A model generated the notes under the pieces. It was given only the letters and a program-made list of their open reading frames with translations, was not told the DNA's origin and made no database searches. Positions 52,394 through 59,990 of a DNA stretch of 64,000 nucleotides are shown piece by piece; positions within the stretch are counted from its first letter, which is position 1; every line of letters begins with the position of its first letter. The DNA lies in NCBI RefSeq assembly GCF_016907715.1, contig NZ_JAFBCM010000001.1:806001-870000 (forward strand). Direction: 5' to 3'. The position numbers and the translations under genes are program-made. This DNA is from Tenggerimyces flavus (GTDB lineage Bacteria > Actinomycetota > Actinomycetes > Propionibacteriales > Actinopolymorphaceae).

Positions 52394-52396
52394 CCT
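52391..52396 (+). promoter_or_regulatory. -10 element of a leaderless promoter (glycosyltransferase)
   Basis: TAGCCT, 7 nt before ATG 52404. Its TAG is the stop codon of the secreted-protein gene. Confidence 0.55.
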
Positions 52397-52403
52397 CGGC
52401 CAC

Positions 52404-53438
52404 ATGCCGGGTCGAATCGCCTATCTCGCAAGGGGAAACGGCTTCGGTCACGCGGCCCGGGCGTTGCCGGTCATCGACGCACTGAACCGGCTCGATCCCG
52501 CCGTCGAAGTGCGGCTCGCGTCCGCGGGTACTGGTGCGGAGTACCTGCGGATGCGCGGTCGTGGCCATGACGATCTCGGGTTCCCGGATGAGGACGATCA
52601 CGACCAGGACGCCACCGCCAAGCTGCACGCGTACCTCGCCTCCATGCCCGAGCTGGACCTGGTGGTGTGCGACGAGCTGCTCCGGGTGCCGGCGCTGTGC
52701 GATCTGATCGGCGTTCCTTGCGTGTTCGTCAGCTGCTTCCTCGGTACGGATCCTGGCCAGGATCCACGCCAGGACATCATGCTCATGGGCGCTCGGCGAA
52801 TCGTCATCCCGGACTGGCCGGAACTGCACAGCGTTCCGCCTTTCCTCGACCAGGTGGAGTTTCTGGGCCCGATCGTGCAGCCGATCGCGATGTCGCGAGC
52901 AGCCGCCCGGCAGGAACTGGGCATCGGCGACTCGTTCGTTGGCGCTGTGTCCCTGGGCGGACTGACCGCGAATCGGCTTACGTACCAGCGAGAACTGCTG
53001 CGAACCGCGCTTGCCCTGTGGGAGCAGAACGCGCCGTCCGATGGCGCGCTCTACGTCCTCTGCGGCTCGGCGGTTGCGGCGGCCGAGCTCGGGATCCGCT
53101 CGGACGACGCACGAGTCAGGTGGATCGGGTACGAGTCGAGCCAGGATCCCGATCTCTACCTGCGCTCGGCCGACGTCGTGTTCCCCTCACCCGGCTCGGC
53201 GATGCTGAAGGTAGCCCGGAGCGGGATCCCGGCGGTCGTCCTGCGCGAGCCGAACTGGCCGGTCGGCCGGCAGCACGTTCAGCACCTCGCCGGCCGTTCG
53301 TCGGTGCACGTCGGTTGGAACGGTGACGCCTGGACGACGGTGACGGACGCAGGCGTCGCGCCCACTTCCGAAGGGCTCTGGTGGGGAGAGCCCAGCGACC
53401 TCGCGAAGGTCATCCTGGCCGAGCTTCCGCGCGGCTAG
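52404..53438 (+). CDS. GT-B glycosyltransferase (MurG-like)
   Basis: 344 aa from ATG 52404 (MPGRIAYLARGNGFGHAARA). The N-terminal Gly-rich loop GNGFGHAARALPVIDAL matches MurG/GT28 enzymes; ADVVFPSPGSAMLKVARSGI and PAVVLREPNWPVGRQH fit the donor-binding half. Cytoplasmic or peripheral. Own leaderless promoter, so it is not necessarily part of the upstream operon, though glycosylation of the exported proteins is conceivable. Its TAG stop borders repeat element B copy 3. Confidence 0.83.
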   Translation: MPGRIAYLARGNGFGHAARALPVIDALNRLDPAVEVRLASAGTGAEYLRMRGRGHDDLGFPDEDDHDQDATAKLHAYLASMPELDLVVCDELLRVPALCDLIGVPCVFVSCFLGTDPGQDPRQDIMLMGARRIVIPDWPELHSVPPFLDQVEFLGPIVQPIAMSRAAARQELGIGDSFVGAVSLGGLTANRLTYQRELLRTALALWEQNAPSDGALYVLCGSAVAAAELGIRSDDARVRWIGYESSQDPDLYLRSADVVFPSPGSAMLKVARSGIPAVVLREPNWPVGRQHVQHLAGRSSVHVGWNGDAWTTVTDAGVAPTSEGLWWGEPSDLAKVILAELPRG

Positions 53439-53768
53439 AGGTCGTGTCTGGCAAAGAGCGCCGGTCATCGCGCGTAGCGCGATGGCGCGCGCGTAGCGCG
53501 ATGGCGCGCGCGTAGCGCGATGGCGCGCGCGTAGCGCGATGGCGCGCGCGTAGCGCGATGGCGCGCGCGTAGCGCGATGGCGCGCGCGTAGCGCGATGGC
53601 GCGCGCGTAGCGCGATGGCGCGCGCGTAGCGCGATGGCGCGCGCGTAGCGCGATGGCGCGCGGCGCCCCGCGCCCGTATGGGCGTGGTGCAGGAGGAATT
53701 CATGTTGGCTATATGGGTGACGATGTGCACCGCGTCCAGACGGCCTCTGCTTACTTCTGGGGGTGTCG
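53435..53768. repeat. Dispersed intergenic element, family B, copy 3
   Basis: Starts at CTAG (stop of the glycosyltransferase), then GTGTCTGGCAAAGAGCGCC (from 53444), a 19-bp tandem repeat array, and the roughly 90-bp core shared with copy 2 (about 53690-53765 inverted). The far end inverted repeat is missing; it joins directly to element A copy 3. Confidence 0.75.
53466..53660. repeat. 19-bp tandem repeat, 10 copies
   Basis: Unit GCGCGTAGCGCGATGGCGC, ten copies in phase. Each unit can form small hairpins (CGCGC-GTA-GCGCG). Copy 1 of element B has one unit and copy 2 a degenerate one, so this array expanded here and may vary between strains. Confidence 0.9.
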
Positions 53769-53912
53769 CGCCTTACCCGGCCAGTGGCCGCTCTACCTGG
53801 CGTCCACCCCACGTAAAGGGGCAAATGATCATGTAAACATGATCATTGACCCCGGGGCCGGGGCGGGGCCGGGCCGGGGCGAACCGACCGCCGGACGAAA
53901 GATCGAAGCTAG
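53769..53912. repeat. Dispersed intergenic element, family A, copy 3 (truncated)
   Basis: Matches the right half of copy 1 from GCCTTACCCGGCCAGTGG to the CTAG at 53909-53912, which is the stop of the PAC2 gene on the minus strand. Contains palindrome AATGATCATG-TAAA-CATGATCATT (53824-53847). Confidence 0.75.
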
Positions 53913-54835
53913 TCGGGGTTGTCGCCGGTGTCCTTGCGCTCGTGCTCGGCGAGGAAGCGTTCGAAGCTCTCTGCCAGCTCGTCGCCGGTCGGGAGCTCGC
54001 CGCCGGCGGCTTGGAGGAGGTCGGCGCGGTTGGACTCCTCGGCGGTGTACGCGTCGTACTGCTGCTCCAGCTGGGTCACCACCTGCGCGACCTCAGTGGA
54101 CGACGACGTCTGCTCGTCGATCTGCACGCGCGCCTGCTCGGCGGCCTCGTGCAGGTCGGAACTGGGGAGGGCGAGGCCGGTGGCCTTGGCGAGTGAGTCG
54201 ACCATGGCCGCGGCGGCGGTCGCGTACTCGGACTCGGCGAGGTAATACGGCACGTGCACGGCCAGGCCGAACGTGTCATGTCCGCGTTCGGTCAGGCGCA
54301 GCTCGAGCAGCGACCCGACGCTCGCTGGGATCAGCACCGAGTGCTTCCACGAGCGCTCGCCGGCGATGAGGTCGGTCCGGTTGCCGTGCGTCGTGAACGC
54401 CACCGGGCGGGTGTGCGGGACGGCCATCGGGATCGCGTGCAGCTCGACCGCGAGGCCGACGTTCCACGCCTCGAAGAGCTCGGTGACGCCGGACACGAAC
54501 CGGTCCCACTGCACGTCTGGCTCGCGGCCGTCGAGGATGAGGAACGGCGTCCCGTCCTGGTCCCGCACCAACACGACCTCGATCACCGGCTGCTGGTAGC
54601 CCGTGTAGTGGTCCTGGTCGAACGCGATTCGCGGCCGCCGGGACCGGTAGTCGATCAGCTGGTCGGCGTCGAAGCGCGCGATCACCCGGCTGTCCAACGT
54701 CGTCCGCAGGTGCTCGATCGCGAGCCGCGTCGAGCTCCCCGCGTCCACGAACCCGCTCAGGCCGTGCACCAGCACCGCCCCGTCGAGCTCGGGCACGTCG
54801 GGCTCGAGTTCGTACAGCTCACCCGGATCCAGCAT
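53909..54835 (-). CDS. PAC2 family protein
   Basis: 308 aa from ATG 54835, supported by GGGGGAGGATGGAGG upstream. PAC2 (proteasome assembly chaperone 2) domain: ELDGAVLVHGLSGFVDAGSS, then RVIARFDADQLIDYRSRRPR. An acidic, helical C-terminal tail (AEESNRADLLQAAGGELPTG onward) is typical of actinobacterial members. Function in bacteria is unsettled; actinomycetes have a proteasome, but a chaperone role is not shown. The TAG stop lies in the CTAG boundary of element A. Confidence 0.87.
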   Translation of the reverse strand: MLDPGELYELEPDVPELDGAVLVHGLSGFVDAGSSTRLAIEHLRTTLDSRVIARFDADQLIDYRSRRPRIAFDQDHYTGYQQPVIEVVLVRDQDGTPFLILDGREPDVQWDRFVSGVTELFEAWNVGLAVELHAIPMAVPHTRPVAFTTHGNRTDLIAGERSWKHSVLIPASVGSLLELRLTERGHDTFGLAVHVPYYLAESEYATAAAAMVDSLAKATGLALPSSDLHEAAEQARVQIDEQTSSSTEVAQVVTQLEQQYDAYTAEESNRADLLQAAGGELPTGDELAESFERFLAEHERKDTGDNPD

Positions 54836-54865
54836 TCCTCCATCCTCCCCCTTCGCGGACATCGC

Positions 54866-54893
54866 GTCGCACAAGAGTCGGCGGCGCCGTTGC
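54866..54893. repeat. 28-bp repeat, family C, copy 2
   Basis: Matches 11786-11813 with one mismatch. It is on its own here, upstream of the PAC2 start. Confidence 0.55.
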
Positions 54894-54992
54894 ATTGGGA
54901 AGACCGGTCCGACTGGTGAAACTCATCGGCCCTGGCGCGGCGTGACGTGGCTCACATCCGACGCGGGCATCTGACGTGATCCACTTGCACAA

Positions 54993-55037
54993 GTTACCGC
55001 CGGGTAGGACCATGGAGGGGAAGTTACCGACAGGTAG
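54993..55037. promoter_or_regulatory. Two GTTAC-type operators before the acyl-CoA dehydrogenase
   Basis: GTTACCGCCGGGTAG (54993-55007) and GTTACCGACAGGTAG (55023-55037), 30 bp apart start to start, about three helical turns, so on the same face of DNA. The same pattern occurs upstream of the EtfD-like gene (13126-13140). Probable binding sites of a TetR-type regulator of fatty-acid or acyl-CoA oxidation. Confidence 0.6.
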
Positions 55038-55074
55038 TTCCAAGCGTGACCTGACTCGAGATGGAAATGCTGTC

Positions 55075-56937
55075 ATGAGCCATTACAAGAGCAACCTCCG
55101 TGACACCGAGTTCACCCTCTTCGACGTACTGGGACGCGACGAGCTGCTCGGCACCGGGCGGTACGCCGACGTCGACGTCGACACCGCGAAGAGCATCCTG
55201 AGCGAGATCGCGCGGCTGGCCGAGGACCAGGTCGCGGCCTCGTTCGAGGACGGCGACCGCAATCCCCCGGTCTTCGATCCCGCGACGCACTCGGTGACGA
55301 TGCCCGAGTCGCTGCGCGCGTCGTTCAACGCCTGGGTCGACTCCGAGTGGTGGCGGCTGGAGATCGACCAGGAGATCGGCGGCCAGCCCGTTCCGCCGTC
55401 ACTGCGCTGGGCCGCGGCAGAATTCGCGCTGGGCTCCAACCCGGCCATGTTCATGTACGCGAGCGGCCCGCGCTTCGCGACCGCGATCTACCGCAACGCG
55501 ACCGAGTCGCAGAAGCGGGTCGCGGAGCTCATGATCGAGCGCAAGTGGGCCGCGACGATGGTGCTCACCGAGCCGGACGCGGGCTCCGATGTCGGCGCCG
55601 GGCGTACGAAGGCGTTCCCGCAGGCCGACGGCACGTGGCACATCGAGGGCGTCAAGCGCTTCATCACCGCGGGCGAGCACGACCTGTCCGAGAACATCAT
55701 CCACCTCGTGCTCGCGCGTCCGGTCGGCGTCGAGGGCGCCGGCGGCCCGGGCACGAAGGGGCTGTCGCTGTTCATCGTTCCAAAGACGCGCTTCGACCTG
55801 CAGACCGGCGAGCTCGGCGAGCGCAACGGCGTGTTCGCGACGAACGTCGAGCACAAGATGGGGCTGAAAGTTTCGACGACCTGTGAGCTGACTTTCGGCG
55901 ACGGGACGCCGGCGGTCGGCTACCTGCTCGGCGAGGTGCACGACGGCATCCGGCAGATGTTCCAGGTGATCGAGTACGCGCGGATGATGGTCGGCACGAA
56001 GGCGATCGCGACGCTGTCGAGCGGGTACCTGAACGCGCTGGAGTACGCGAAGACACGCGTGCAGGGCCGCGATCTCACCCGGCAGAGCGACCGGTCCGCG
56101 CCGAGCGTGCCGATCACGAACCACCCGGACGTACGCCGTTCGCTGATGACGCAGAAGGCGTACGCGGAGGGCCTGCGCGCGCTCGTTCTCTACACCGCGA
56201 CGCAGCAGGACGCGATCGACATCGCTTCGTTCAACGGTACGACGGACGACGCGGCGGAGCGGCTGAACGACCTGCTGCTGCCGATCGTCAAGGGGTACGG
56301 CTCGGAACGCGCGTGGGTGCAGCTCGGGACGGAGTCGCTGCAGACGTTCGGCGGCTCGGGCTTCCTGCAGGACTACCCGATCGAGCAGTACGTGCGGGAC
56401 GCGAAGATCGACACGCTGTACGAGGGCACGACCGCGATCCAGGGCATGGACCTGTTCTTCCGGAAGATCGTGAAGGACAACGGCCAGGCTCTCGGCGCTC
56501 TTTCCGCGGAAGTTTCGGCGTTCGCCTCGTCCGAGGCGGGGAACGGGCGGCTCAAGCTCGAGCGCGGCCTGCTCGCGTCGGCGCTGGAGAACGCGCAGGG
56601 CATCGTCGGCGCGATGGTCGGGTTCTTGCTGAAGGCCAACCCGGCCGGCGACAACCCGGACCCGACGGCGCTGTACCAGGTCGGCCAGAACACGACCCGT
56701 CTGCTGCTCGCGCTGGGCGACGTGGTGTGCGCGTGGCTGCTGCTGCGCAAGGCCGAGGTCGCGATCGCGCGGCTCGACGCGGGCGAGGTGTCGGCGAAGG
56801 ACCAGGCGTTCTACGAGGGCAAGGTCGCCGCGGCACAGTGGTTCTGCTCCCAGGTGCTGCCGCGGTTGGCTTCGGAGCGCGCGACCGCCGAGGGAACCAC
56901 GAACGACCTGATGACGTTGTCCGAGGACGCCTTCTAA
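55075..56937 (+). CDS. Acyl-CoA dehydrogenase (with N- and C-terminal extensions)
   Basis: 620 aa from ATG 55075 ([20 protein letters not shown]). Acyl-CoA dehydrogenase N-terminal domain, then FAD/acyl motif [40 protein letters not shown], and C-terminal [35 protein letters not shown] containing the catalytic Glu region. Longer than the 380-aa standard, as in the AidB/FadE5-like group with an added C-terminal helical domain. FAD-dependent, hands electrons to ETF, and thus plausibly to the EtfD-like protein sharing its operator motif. Terminated by a hairpin. Confidence 0.92.
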   Translation: MSHYKSNLRDTEFTLFDVLGRDELLGTGRYADVDVDTAKSILSEIARLAEDQVAASFEDGDRNPPVFDPATHSVTMPESLRASFNAWVDSEWWRLEIDQEIGGQPVPPSLRWAAAEFALGSNPAMFMYASGPRFATAIYRNATESQKRVAELMIERKWAATMVLTEPDAGSDVGAGRTKAFPQADGTWHIEGVKRFITAGEHDLSENIIHLVLARPVGVEGAGGPGTKGLSLFIVPKTRFDLQTGELGERNGVFATNVEHKMGLKVSTTCELTFGDGTPAVGYLLGEVHDGIRQMFQVIEYARMMVGTKAIATLSSGYLNALEYAKTRVQGRDLTRQSDRSAPSVPITNHPDVRRSLMTQKAYAEGLRALVLYTATQQDAIDIASFNGTTDDAAERLNDLLLPIVKGYGSERAWVQLGTESLQTFGGSGFLQDYPIEQYVRDAKIDTLYEGTTAIQGMDLFFRKIVKDNGQALGALSAEVSAFASSEAGNGRLKLERGLLASALENAQGIVGAMVGFLLKANPAGDNPDPTALYQVGQNTTRLLLALGDVVCAWLLLRKAEVAIARLDAGEVSAKDQAFYEGKVAAAQWFCSQVLPRLASERATAEGTTNDLMTLSEDAF

Positions 56938-56951
56938 AACCGGGGCCAGCT

Positions 56952-56990
56952 GAACGAGGGGCACCTCTTGTCGGAGGGTGCCCCTCGTTC
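56952..56990. terminator. Bidirectional hairpin terminator
   Basis: Perfect 14-bp arms (56952-56965 and 56977-56990), 11-nt loop, followed by TCTTA. Lies between the convergent acyl-CoA dehydrogenase and RidA genes. Confidence 0.85.
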
Positions 56991-56992
56991 TC

Positions 56993-57412
56993 TTATGCGG
57001 GTTGTTGGAAGCGGTCGTGCGGGACGACCGCGATCGGGACGACCTCGACGACGAGCTCCGGAATCACCAGGCCCGCGGCCTGGATGAGGATGCTCACCGG
57101 CGCGGTCTCCGCGGGGAAGTGCCTCGAACGGACGTGCTGGATCGCGGGGAGATCGTCGCGGTCGACGAAGTAGATCGTCTGCGAGACGATGTCGTCGAGC
57201 CTTCCACCGACCGCCTCGAGAATCACGCGAACGTTGTCGAACGCTTTCTCCAGTTGGGTTTCCGCGTCCCCTACACCGACCACGTTGCTGTCGGCGTCCC
57301 AGGCGACCTGGCCGGTGACGTGGACGACCTGACCATCGCCCTGGATCACGCCTTGCTGGAACGAGCGCCCGTTCGGCGCCCAGATCCCGGCGGGGTTGTA
57401 GCCGTCAACCAA
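56993..57412 (-). CDS. RidA/YjgF family protein
   Basis: 139 aa, start TTG 57412. Rid-family core: VVHVTGQVAWDADSNVVGVG, then LEKAFDNVRVILEAVGGRLD, and VSILIQAAGLVIPELVVEVV. Rid proteins hydrolyse enamine/imine intermediates. The usual catalytic Arg (S-K-x-R in RidA) is not obvious here, so it may belong to the Rid subfamilies without deaminase activity. It follows the F420-type oxidoreductase gene closely and is probably co-transcribed. Confidence 0.85.
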   Translation of the reverse strand: MVDGYNPAGIWAPNGRSFQQGVIQGDGQVVHVTGQVAWDADSNVVGVGDAETQLEKAFDNVRVILEAVGGRLDDIVSQTIYFVDRDDLPAIQHVRSRHFPAETAPVSILIQAAGLVIPELVVEVVPIAVVPHDRFQQPA

Positions 57413-57426
57413 GGCGATCTCTCTTT

Positions 57427-58398
57427 CTAGGAAGAGAACTTGAGCTGCCGCAGCGTCTCGCCGAGCAGCTGGATGCTGTCGAGATCGTACGCGAACGGCG
57501 TGTTGAACAGCAGGCCGTCGAGGCCGGCGTCAACCAGCGCTTGCGCCTGCTCCAGAACCTGGTCCGGGTTGCCGGCGATGACGCGGTCGGCCCACAGCTC
57601 CTTCGGCGCGTCGAACCGCTGGCGGACCTCCTCCGAGAGTTCCGCGGCCTTCTCGGCAGTTGGTGCGATGATCACCGAGCCGAGCCGGGTCTTGGTGATC
57701 TCCGCGGGGTCGCGGCCGATGTCCTCGCAGTGCTTGGCGATCACGCCGACCTTGTGCCGGACCTGCTCCGGGTTGCCGAAGATGTTGGAGGCGTCGCCGT
57801 ACTGCGCGACGAGCTTCAACGTCCGTCGTTCGCCACCGCCGCCGATCATGATCGGCGGACCGTTCTCGCGCAGCGGGCGGGGATTGTTAAGTGCGTTGAC
57901 GATTCGGTAGTGCTTGCCCTCGAAGCTCGGCCGGTCCTCGGTGAACATCGCCTTGCAGATCTGCAGGGCTTCCTCGAGCCGGTCCAACCGCTCGCCGTCG
58001 GAGGGGAAGTCGTAGCCGTACCCCTCGTGCTCGCTGATGTTCCAGCCGGCGCCGATGCCGAGGATCGCGCGGCCCGCGGAGACGGTGTCGAGGGTGGAGA
58101 TGATCTTGGCGAGGTACGCCGGGTTGCGGTAGGTGACGCCGGTGACCATGGTGCCGAGCAACGCCTTGCGCGTCCGCGCGGCGATGCCACCGAGCAGCGT
58201 GTACGCCTCCAGCATCTCGTCGGTCTCAGGGCCGACGCCGTGCGGGAGTTGGTAGAAGTGGTCCATGACCCAGACCGAGTCGAAGCCCGAGTCCTCGGCG
58301 GTCGTCGCGATCGCCGCGATCTTCTCGAACAGCCGGTCTGGCGGCGTGTCTGGATAGGTGAAGCTGGGAATCTGGAGCCCGAGACGGGTCAGTGCCAC
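57427..58398 (-). CDS. LLM class F420-dependent oxidoreductase
   Basis: 323 aa, GTG 58398 with AAAGGA upstream. Luciferase-like TIM barrel: LGLQIPSFTYPDTPPDRLFE, DSVWVMDHFYQLPHGVG, LGTMVTGVTYRNPAYLAKII, RAILGIGAGWNISEHEGYG and NGPPIMIGGGGERRTLKLVA. Such actinobacterial proteins use coenzyme F420 and sometimes FMN. Substrate unknown. Followed by a RidA-like gene. Confidence 0.9.
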   Translation of the reverse strand: MALTRLGLQIPSFTYPDTPPDRLFEKIAAIATTAEDSGFDSVWVMDHFYQLPHGVGPETDEMLEAYTLLGGIAARTRKALLGTMVTGVTYRNPAYLAKIISTLDTVSAGRAILGIGAGWNISEHEGYGYDFPSDGERLDRLEEALQICKAMFTEDRPSFEGKHYRIVNALNNPRPLRENGPPIMIGGGGERRTLKLVAQYGDASNIFGNPEQVRHKVGVIAKHCEDIGRDPAEITKTRLGSVIIAPTAEKAAELSEEVRQRFDAPKELWADRVIAGNPDQVLEQAQALVDAGLDGLLFNTPFAYDLDSIQLLGETLRQLKFSS

Positions 58399-58596
58399 GG
58401 CAAGAGTCCTTTCCGGTAGACCTTCTCGCCAAATTACAAGCCGGCTAACGACTTTGCCAACAACCTGGACCGCACTCCACCCACCGGCCTTCGGCGCGAC
58501 GACCAGCGGCCACCTGCAGCTGGTGCCCGTGACGGTGGCCGGTGCCCGGTGGCGACTGGCGGCGTGCTTGCCAAGTGGTGGCGACCGCTTGGGTCG

Positions 58597-58699
58597 GGGG
58601 CACCCTTGTCCGAACCTATGGGACCAGGGCGCCCCTCACCCCAACCCGCCACGCCAACGCGTGGTGGGGCGGGTTCCGGAAGACCATCGTCCGGAACCC
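58597..58699. repeat. Cluster of three inverted repeats
   Basis: Hairpin 1: 58597-58611/58620-58635 (14 of 16 pairs). Hairpin 2: AACCCGCC (58643-58650)/GGCGGGTT (58668-58675) enclosing CCACGC-CAAC-GCGTGG. Hairpin 3: GGGTTCCGGA (58671-58680)/TCCGGAACCC (58690-58699), ending 4 nt before the next gene's -10 box. Hairpin 3 may be an operator. The rest of the 58399-58716 gap shows nothing I can interpret. Confidence 0.6.
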
Positions 58700-58703
58700 C
58701 GTC

Positions 58704-58709
58704 TACCGT
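58704..58709 (+). promoter_or_regulatory. -10 element of a leaderless promoter (VOC-like gene)
   Basis: TACCGT, 7 nt before ATG 58717. Confidence 0.45.
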
Positions 58710-58716
58710 GCCGGCC

Positions 58717-59094
58717 ATGGCAACCAAGTGGACGCTCGGCGGCGACGCGCTCGACCCGATCAAGCTGGCGGAGTTCTGGGCCGCCGCTCTCGGCTACGTC
58801 CCCGAGCCCGGCTCCTACGACGACGACTGCGCCTCGCTCATCGATCCCGACGGCGTAGGCCCGGTGATCGGGTGGCTGCGCGTACCCGAGGCCAAGACCG
58901 CGAAGAATCGGCTGCACTGGGCTCATGGCGACCGCTCGCACGTGTCGGCCGCGGGCGGCCTCCCCGGCATCGGGTCGCGGTGCTCGGCGGCGTCGGGTGG
59001 CCTTGCGGCGACCAGACGGCGGCCTTCGGCCGGAGGGGCCGTCCTCGGACCCCGGAAGCCGACGCCGCCGAGCGCGGTGGCTCGGCTTGTGTGA
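58717..59094 (+). CDS. VOC/glyoxalase-like protein, probably truncated or decayed
   Basis: 125 aa. The first 60 residues (TLGGDALDPIKLAEFWAAAL, VIGWLRVPEAKTAKNRLHW) are typical of glyoxalase-like VOC proteins, usually followed by a second half with DPEGNEFC. Here the remainder turns into Arg/Ala-rich sequence (GSRCSAASGGLAATRRRPSA) unlike the family and stops 8 bp before the convergent GH43 gene. A frameshift or truncation is likely, but the break point is not clear. Confidence 0.5.
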   Translation: MATKWTLGGDALDPIKLAEFWAAALGYVPEPGSYDDDCASLIDPDGVGPVIGWLRVPEAKTAKNRLHWAHGDRSHVSAAGGLPGIGSRCSAASGGLAATRRRPSAGGAVLGPRKPTPPSAVARLV

Positions 59095-59102
59095 CTCTGC
59101 GG

Positions 59103-59987
59103 CTATTCGCGGGCGACGGTAGGGCGGCCGTCCTCCCAGACGACCTCGTCGATCCAGAACTGGCGGCCGGGTGGCTCTTTCACCTTGCCTGGTTGCCAGG
59201 CGTGGTACGCGAGCCAGGTCCGCCCCTCGAGCGTCGTCATCGAAGCGTGCCCGGGCCCAGCAACTTCGGTACCCCCAGCCAGGATGGGGTTCTCGGCCGC
59301 CTTGATGAACGGTCCGAGCGGTGAGTCGGCGACCGCGTAGCCCTCGCCGTACTCGGGTCGGTCGAACGCGTTCGCCGAGTAGAACAGGTAGTAGCGACCG
59401 TCGCGCGGCCAGAGGAACGGCCCCTCGACGAGGTTACCCTCCCACGGAACGTCCTGCTTGATCAGCTCTACCACCTTGCCGACGAGCGAGCGCGGCCCCG
59501 CCAGCTGCTGCAGGTAGATCCAGGTGTCGACGCCGATCGCGTTGCCGTCGTTCTTCCACAGCAGGTACGTCGTACCGTCGCCGTCGACGAACGGGCTCGC
59601 GTCGATCGAGCCGCCGTTGTCCTGGTCGAGCAGCGGTCCGTCGGTGTCGTCGACGAACGGCCCCTCCGGCGAGTCCGCGAGAGCGACGCCGACGGCCTGC
59701 CGGTCGGTCGCACGGCAGTGCGCGGTGTAGTACATCGCGTACCGGCCGTCCGGCCACGGCAGCACCTCAGGCGCCCAGGTACGACCGGGAATCACCCACG
59801 ACGCAAGGGCAGGCATCGCATCGCCCACCTCGCGCCAGGTCGACAGATCTTCCGACGCCAGCAGCTGCACGTTGCCGAGCGTGCCGTTCGTCGCGTACGC
59901 GTAGTAGTGGGCGCCCTCCCCGACCCGTTCGTCCTCGATGCGGAGGACGAACGGATCAGGAAAGTTGCCTTCGTAAACGACTCCCAT
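59103..59987 (-). CDS. Glycoside hydrolase family 43 protein, cytoplasmic
   Basis: 294 aa, no signal. Five-bladed beta-propeller GH43: first catalytic Asp in YEGNFPDPFVLR, second in NGGSIDASPFVDGDGTTYLL, acid Glu in GNLVEGPFLWPRDGRYYL. It would cleave arabino- or xylo-oligosaccharides in the cytoplasm. It lies 3 nt downstream of the secreted GH43 gene and is probably in the same operon: the outer enzyme cuts polymers and this one processes imported fragments. Confidence 0.9.
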   Translation of the reverse strand: MGVVYEGNFPDPFVLRIEDERVGEGAHYYAYATNGTLGNVQLLASEDLSTWREVGDAMPALASWVIPGRTWAPEVLPWPDGRYAMYYTAHCRATDRQAVGVALADSPEGPFVDDTDGPLLDQDNGGSIDASPFVDGDGTTYLLWKNDGNAIGVDTWIYLQQLAGPRSLVGKVVELIKQDVPWEGNLVEGPFLWPRDGRYYLFYSANAFDRPEYGEGYAVADSPLGPFIKAAENPILAGGTEVAGPGHASMTTLEGRTWLAYHAWQPGKVKEPPGRQFWIDEVVWEDGRPTVARE

Positions 59988-59990
59988 CGA

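Noticed and set aside
53466-53660. CRISPR array
   Set aside because: Tandem repeats without spacers; no cas genes.
53410-53824. Open frames over the 19-bp repeat giving an Arg-rich repetitive protein
   Set aside because: The frames stay open only because the repeat lacks stops; product is low complexity, and other copies of the element have one unit.
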